13,148 nt of DNA, taken from the NCBI GenBank assembly GCA_900618425.1, contig UZAN01057023.1:1-13148 (forward strand), in the 5' to 3' direction. Position 1 is the first letter of the stretch; every line of letters begins with the position of its first letter. The stretch is from Echinostoma caproni. Its lineage: Eukaryota; Platyhelminthes; Trematoda; Plagiorchiida; Echinostomatidae. The notes under the pieces are model-generated. The model worked only from the letters and a program-made list of their open reading frames with translations. It was not told where the DNA came from and did no database searches. This document shows positions 9,603 to 13,148 of this stretch, in pieces. Made by a program: the position numbers and the translations under genes.

Positions 9603-9777
9603 ATAAAAACGGGCCAGGGATGTGTGTAAAATATCCCAACCAGAANCCATGGAAACAGCGGTGTTGGAATGTAAATAGTCACCACTCTCAACCCTCCAGC
9701 GTAGACATTGACTCTAGCAACGATACTATTCGTAGTCTTGCTACTACTTCAATCGAGAGTTGTTCACTAGGATGTTT
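9603..9777 (+). CDS. Candidate exon of an unrecognised plus-strand gene
   Basis: A pyrimidine-rich acceptor ending at 9602 is followed by a frame open from 9605 to 9853 (reading starts KNGPGMCVKYPNQ). The residues from about 9680 to 9770 are Ser/Thr/Asp-rich (SQPSSVDIDSSNDTIRSL), a mix not expected from the local AT-rich background. The 3' end is uncertain: GTATAC at 9778 or GTGTAC at 9815 could be donors. An undetermined base at 9646 affects one codon. No homologue is recognised; a chance open frame cannot be excluded. Confidence 0.3.
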
Positions 9778-9962
9778 GTATACTTACTCTGTTGTTTTTG
9801 AAATTTTGTGGCAAGTGTACCCATTACTATTACACGGTCCTACAAACATCTAAAACTAGTCAAAGAAGGTTCATTACACTCAATGGGAACTCAGATAAGC
9901 GGCAAAGTATTGCCGGCGTTTAGTACTACTTGGTTACACATCTGTTTCCCTAACGTTAGAAG

Positions 9963-10094
9963 ATGGGGCCACTTAGTAAAGATGACAACAGAAGTTGTGC
10001 AGAAAGTGAAAAAGAGAAACTTTTGTGGCATCTTTGAAGTACGATGCGACTGATCAAGAAAACGGCAGCGGTCAGAATGAAAATCACAAAAATG
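9963..10094 (+). CDS. Candidate first exon of a plus-strand gene, possibly frameshifted
   Basis: ATG at 9963 has a strong start context (A at -3, G at +4) and opens MGPLSKDDNRSCAESEKEKL, ending in a stop at 10035-10037. In a second frame the same segment reads on with KYDATDQENGSGQNENHKN up to a donor (G then GTGAGC) at 10095. One extra T in CATCTTTGAAG would join the two readings. It could be a base-calling error, a true frameshift in a dead gene, or chance. The segment lies directly upstream of the exon candidate at 10127. No family is recognised. Confidence 0.25.
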
Positions 10095-10126
10095 GTGAGC
10101 TTAAAATGAGAATACTGTTATTTCAG

Positions 10127-10298
10127 AATTCGACAAACAGCGACAGTACGCTCCATTCAGCCTCGATCGCGTCCGGAAGAATTTGATACTGCTTACTTCC
10201 GGCAGAAAGTCAGAGAAGTACATGGATTCGGAGGGAACCATTGGGGTCAGGGCGATTGGTCTAAGGTGGTGAATACCGAGACAGTGAAAAGCCGATAG
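10127..10298 (+). CDS. Candidate exon of an unrecognised plus-strand gene, possibly terminal
   Basis: An acceptor (CTGTTATTTCAG) ends at 10126. One frame then runs 56 codons, containing RSRPEEFDTAYFRQKVREVH followed by GFGGNHWGQGDWSKVV, to TAG at 10296-10298, which is immediately followed by GTAAAT. A second frame, compatible in phase with a donor at 10095, reads EFDKQRQYAPFSLDRVRKNL and stays open to about 10267. The first frame has the more protein-like composition but cannot be spliced to 10094, because the junction would make a TGA. The two cannot both be right. No polyadenylation signal was seen downstream, and no homologue is recognised. Confidence 0.35.
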
Positions 10299-10309
10299 GT
10301 AAATTGGGG

Positions 10310-10414
10310 TCAGTCAGTTAGTGAATGCACAGAAACGCTCCACAAAGTAACATCAGTATCAGGTCGATGAGTAAGCAGAAAATATAGCCTCCGTTCATCG
10401 AGGGTCGGATCTAT
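10310..10414 (-). CDS. Candidate exon of an unrecognised minus-strand gene
   Basis: On the minus strand a pyrimidine-rich acceptor (TTTTATCTTCAACCAG) ends at 10415. It is followed in phase 0 by IDPTLDERRLYFLLTHRP, continuing as DTDVTLWSVSVHSLTD to a stop at 10312-10310. The phase agrees with the donor of the 35-base exon candidate at 10514-10548, across a 99-base intron. It might end in a stop, or be cut earlier by an unseen donor. No family is recognised. Confidence 0.33.
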   Translation of the reverse strand: MDPTLDERRLYFLLTHRPDTDVTLWSVSVHSLTD

Positions 10415-10513
10415 CTGGTTGAAGATAAAACTGTGCAATCATACATGACGAGAGAGAGAACAAACCTTGAAGATTTTCGTTCATTTGTTTATGAAGTATG
10501 GGTAAATACTCAC

Positions 10514-10548
10514 ACCATCGAGAAGAACCACGCAGCAATAAGGTGGAT
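10514..10548 (-). CDS. Candidate 35-base micro-exon on the minus strand
   Basis: The acceptor is very good (TTCTGTTTTCTTTTCAG, ending at 10549) and the donor is an exact GTGAGT starting at 10513, so both ends carry near-consensus signals. With one base from the previous exon it reads xPPYCCVVLLDG, ending in phase 0. It splices in frame to the candidate at 10414. Exons this small are known in flatworms. What precedes it is unclear: a phase-1 donor at 11043 would fit. No function can be assigned. Confidence 0.4.
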
Positions 10549-10619
10549 CTGAAAAGAAAACAGAAGCAGCTTCCTTCATTCAATCTACTGCTGTTAACAT
10601 TCTTTTCAACTTCAGAATA

Positions 10620-10784
10620 TTATGGTTGCATTTTCGCCAGATAGTCATCTTTTGTTTCGGGTTTGAGTTCAACCTCTTTTCGGTGTTCGCTTTTTTCTCT
10701 GCATGCTAAGTGAGCAGCATATTTGCGATATAAAAATTTGTCTCCATTGGGATCGATGAGTTTTGCGTACCACATTTTGTGCCT
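10620..10784 (-). CDS. Candidate terminal exon of an unrecognised minus-strand protein
   Basis: After an acceptor (GATTCCCGGCAG, ending at 10785) the minus strand reads in phase 0 for 54 codons to TAA at 10622-10620. It begins RHKMWYAKLIDPNGDKFLYR, is rich in Lys, Glu and Arg, and ends KPETKDDYLAKMQP. The highly charged, well-mixed composition makes this one of the more convincing unassigned exons here. A phase-0 donor at 11029 (GTGAAA) in the segment upstream would splice to it in frame. No AATAAA was seen after the stop. A run of nine C at 10830-10838 lies in the presumed intron. I do not recognise the family. Confidence 0.42.
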   Translation of the reverse strand, partial: RHKMWYAKLIDPNGDKFLYRKYAAHLACREKSEHRKEVELKPETKDDYLAKMQP

Positions 10785-11029
10785 CTGCCGGGAATCGAAT
10801 AGTGAACTTTGTGATGGTGAGCCCAAAGGCCCCCCCCCGCTCAAGGAACTGAGATAAAGAACAGGGACAAAATAAGGGCACTATTGACGAGTACTGGCTA
10901 AAATGAATCAGAAAGCTGATGATTTATGTCAGCTGGAGTGAAACCGTTAACAAATTATTGAAAATCAGTTCTCGTCGCAAAAGTAAACTGAATTCATTTT
11001 CGCATGTTCTCTGAGCTTAGCTTTTTCAC

Positions 11030-11260
11030 ATACAGTTCATCACCAGCCCAGATGACATATTGTGGAATGGCAGTGTTCTGCTTGTACCTGTTGGTTTGTG
11101 TGTGCTCTTCTCCAGTGACATTTTCATTCCTTTTCCTCCCTGTGTTCGACCTGGTCTGCGGTTGAATTAGTGCGAAAGGTTCATAAACAATACCATCATG
11201 GAGAAAAATCATGTAGTCTTGGTGTTGTTCGACGCAAGGTCGCTCGCAAAAGTTGAATTT
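11030..11260 (-). CDS. Candidate internal exon of the same minus-strand gene
   Basis: On the minus strand an acceptor (AGTCTTTGACTTAG) ends at 11261. It is followed in phase 0 by KFNFCERPCVEQHQDYMIFL, then HDGIVYEPFALIQPQ, a polar Asn/Thr/Gln-rich stretch, and QYVIWAGDELY. Two donors are possible: GTGAAA at 11029 (phase 0, fitting the exon at 10784) and GTGATG at 11043 (phase 1, fitting the micro-exon at 10548). The frame is open to a stop at 10994. Methionine 11212 is internal in this model. A plus-strand frame (11198-11578) overlaps part of it; only one strand is likely to be real. No family is recognised. Confidence 0.38.
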
Positions 11261-11284
11261 CTAAGTCAAAGACTACTTATCCAG

Positions 11285-11428
11285 ATGGTAATGATTGAAG
11301 ATATTTTGAACAGGAACGAAACGATTCAGCACAACAATGTCAGCCAGCCAACAAGTCGACCGGACGAACTTTCTTCGAGGAGCTTTGTATTGTGCCCCGA
11401 GTACACCAAGTTCAGTTTACGTCCTCAT
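11285..11428 (+). CDS. Weak exon candidate on the plus strand
   Basis: An acceptor (GACTACTTATCCAG, ending at 11284) and a consensus donor (CAT then GTGAGT at 11429) enclose exactly 48 codons, reading MVMIEDILNRNETIQHNN at the start and PEYTKFSLRPH at the end. The donor is strong. The segment begins only 24 bases from the minus-strand exon candidate that ends at 11260, which makes it doubtful that both are used. It could belong to the same plus-strand gene as the candidates at 9.6-10.3 kb, but no phase link could be shown. Confidence 0.25.
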
Positions 11429-11857
11429 GTGAGTTGCTGTCCATTTAGAAGACCATGCATTATCCATATGCCGCTCAATATTCTCTCTTCTTATCTCATC
11501 TTATATGGGAGGAGGGTAGTTTGCTTGTTAGGGGAATACATTTGTTGCATCAGTAAAATTAACTCGCCGCTTTGTTAAATGCTATGAACATAGCTAAGAT
11601 GCATATCTGAATATGTCCTTGGATGAATGACCAATTTCCGTTGGAACGCATTCGTGGGTGAAAATAGGATAAATTTTAAAATTTAAAGTAGAAAGGTGAT
11701 TAACGTTTGCCCATTTAAGTAGATGAAAAGCCGCGTGGTGAATGAGTAGCAGCAGCAGCATCAATCAATCAACCAGTCAATCAGTAGACATAGACAAGCA
11801 CGGCAAATGTGCCGGTGAATTGTAGACCACAATAATTACATTTCGACTTGAGCGCAC
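11429..11857. repeat. Non-coding stretch with short simple repeats at 11746-11788
   Basis: No gene is recognised. Near 11746-11761 there are four copies of AGC, followed by imperfect ATCA/AATC units to about 11788 (ATCAATCAATCAACCAGTCA). Part of this would be an intron of the minus-strand gene model, between exons 11858-11955 and 11030-11260. Confidence 0.6.
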
Positions 11858-11955
11858 CTGACAGTGCAATATAGTTTCAAGATGAAAAACGTTGGTTGCC
11901 AAACAATTTTTTTCTTTATTTGAGGTACGAACTAAACGAGTATTTGGAAACACAT
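11858..11955 (-). CDS. Candidate exon of the unrecognised minus-strand gene
   Basis: The acceptor (GCTGATGCTCGCCTCAG, ending at 11956) and donor (CAG then GTGCGC at 11857) are both reasonable. With one base from an upstream exon, the segment reads 32 codons (VFPNTRLVRTSNKEKNC and then LATNVFHLETILHCQ) and ends in phase 0, which matches the phase-0 start of the next candidate at 11260. No upstream exon was identified with confidence. No family is recognised. Confidence 0.35.
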
Positions 11956-12788
11956 CTGAGGCGAGCATCAGCACAATTGTCATTCATACAAATTGAAAAC
12001 ACAGGCTTCTGTTTTAACAGAATGAGTAAAAACAATTATACTTACTGACACTTTGTATATCAGCACAGCACGCAGTAATACAAACAAGCTTCGCAGTTAT
12101 TGACTTCCGCCTGCAAATGTAGACAAGTGGTGGCATATACAATCGAACCACGTGAATTCGATTGATTTCTTGCTGCATTGTAGTTGGCTCTCAATCGTAC
12201 AAAACTCAATTCCAAGAAACACTCGCTGCGGTAAATATGTATTCAGTCGAATCAATACTCGTGGTGGATGAGGATTTTTGATCTAAAAAACGTTTTGCCG
12301 GTAGTGGTTTAATTTCAAAAGAATAGGTTTGCATGGAACAGTATGGTTTTTCCTTGCCCCTGTTGGTGGGCACCGAGATGCCAAACATAAACCCACATTC
12401 TTATTTGTTTTATTTTACCAATTCTTGATAAGAAAATTCCGTAAAACAGATCCAAATGACCTTGATATGATTAACCTACTACTCCCTAATCGTGATATAT
12501 TTAACTTTGTTTTATAATTAACTAGACACTTAGTTTCAATATCATCATGCATCCCAATTGATAAGAGAACAGCGGTTTGAGTGTGTAGAAGTTCCACATG
12601 GTGTAACGACTCAACCAGCACCGTTCACTGTCCGGTTCTAACCCGTCCGGTGTCAAACCGAACCAGGCCACATGGATACTTTGTACGCTGAATTGGGAGC
12701 GCGCATATCAGATCCTGCCGCGGAACTACACAAGAGTTGAAAAATCTAACGCACAAAATGAAACGAAATGCTGAAAATAAAATTCCAG
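11956..12788. other. Unassigned sequence with ambiguous open frames on both strands
   Basis: Minus-strand 12206-12388 (60 codons, starting MFGISVPTNRGKEKPYC) and plus-strand 12329-12517 (ending TDPNDLDMINLLLPNRDIF) overlap, and both look moderately protein-like. Neither has strong splice signals at both ends, so neither is called. Around 12650-12760 all three plus-strand frames are largely stop-free, which makes open length uninformative there. Confidence 0.35.
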
Positions 12789-12920
12789 CTCGGGATTGCT
12801 CCGAATCTGCCGGGAACAAATTATTTGGAAGAATCAACGTTTCCATCTGGGTGTGTATTGGTGTTCCAAGGCTGAACGAGTAGAAATTGTCGATCGGTCA
12901 TCTGAGAAAGATCGAAAAAG
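12789..12920 (+). CDS. Candidate exon of an unrecognised plus-strand gene
   Basis: An acceptor (ATAAAATTCCAG) ends at 12788 and a GTTAGT donor begins at 12921. Between them 132 bases read SGLLRICREQIIWKNQRF, then HLGVYWCSKAERVEIVDRSS and EKDRK. The exon starts and ends in the same phase (2), so it could be skipped without breaking the frame. The mixed, charged composition is protein-like, but no family is recognised and the acceptor has a weak pyrimidine tract. The overlapping minus-strand open frame at 12625-12846 is probably a shadow. Confidence 0.33.
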
Positions 12921-13148
12921 GTTAGTCCGAAATTTCCGGAAAATTGGGAATTAGATTTGCAATGATGCAATAGTTCTCAGTAACTAACCCACTCGGGGAA
13001 ACAGGTTTTGTGTTCTTCTCCGCCTAGTTCATTAGGCACCCAGTTTTATCATGTTTGATTATCATATGCAGCAGAAGTTGAGGCGATGTTTTTCTATGTG
13101 AATGCCGATTAGCACCGGCTGAATCAAAAGCATGGATCATTGGTTAAA

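Noticed and set aside
1..13148. Trans-spliced leader gene or CRISPR-like array
   Set aside because: No leader-like sequence followed by a donor was recognised, and no regularly spaced direct repeats were seen.

Overview
The window looks like nuclear DNA of a flatworm, most likely a digenean fluke. It is AT-rich, no strand carries a long intact gene, and protein-coding sequence appears only as short exon-sized islands bounded by GT/AG splice signals. Two other things point the same way: several decayed Penelope-like retroelements with a GIY-YIG endonuclease domain, and a hammerhead-ribozyme-like sequence of the type found in Penelope-like elements and in schistosome SINEs. There are no bacterial operons, ribosome binding sites or CRISPR arrays. 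The species cannot be named from this window alone.

Layout. Positions 1-1300 hold no recognisable gene, only a TA microsatellite near 1206-1229. A hammerhead-like terminal fragment of a Penelope-like element lies on the plus strand at about 1323-1400. Positions 1400-2700 are mostly unassigned. From about 5000 down to 2715 lie two degenerate Penelope-like elements, head to tail on the minus strand. The upstream copy (about 4990-4095) keeps the reverse transcriptase catalytic box and thumb/linker motifs. The second copy (about 3830-2715) keeps linker, GIY-YIG and C-terminal motifs, and a tRNA-like sequence sits inside it at 3043-3127 on the opposite strand.

The best-supported host gene feature is a minus-strand exon at 5848-6157. 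It encodes NHL beta-propeller blades closest to Brat (TRIM-NHL family). Its neighbouring exons were not found, so it probably sits between long introns. Two SINE-like, tRNA-derived elements lie around it (about 6340-6535 plus, about 8385-8140 minus).

Positions 9600-12000 are rich in exon-like segments on both strands. On the minus strand a possible multi-exon gene has compatible phases and includes a 35-base exon with good signals at both ends. On the plus strand there are three or four exon-like segments and a possible 32-base intron. No protein family was recognised for any of these, and some must be false because the two strands overlap. Another plus-strand exon candidate lies at 12789-12920. 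The rest appears to be intronic or intergenic sequence with short simple repeats.
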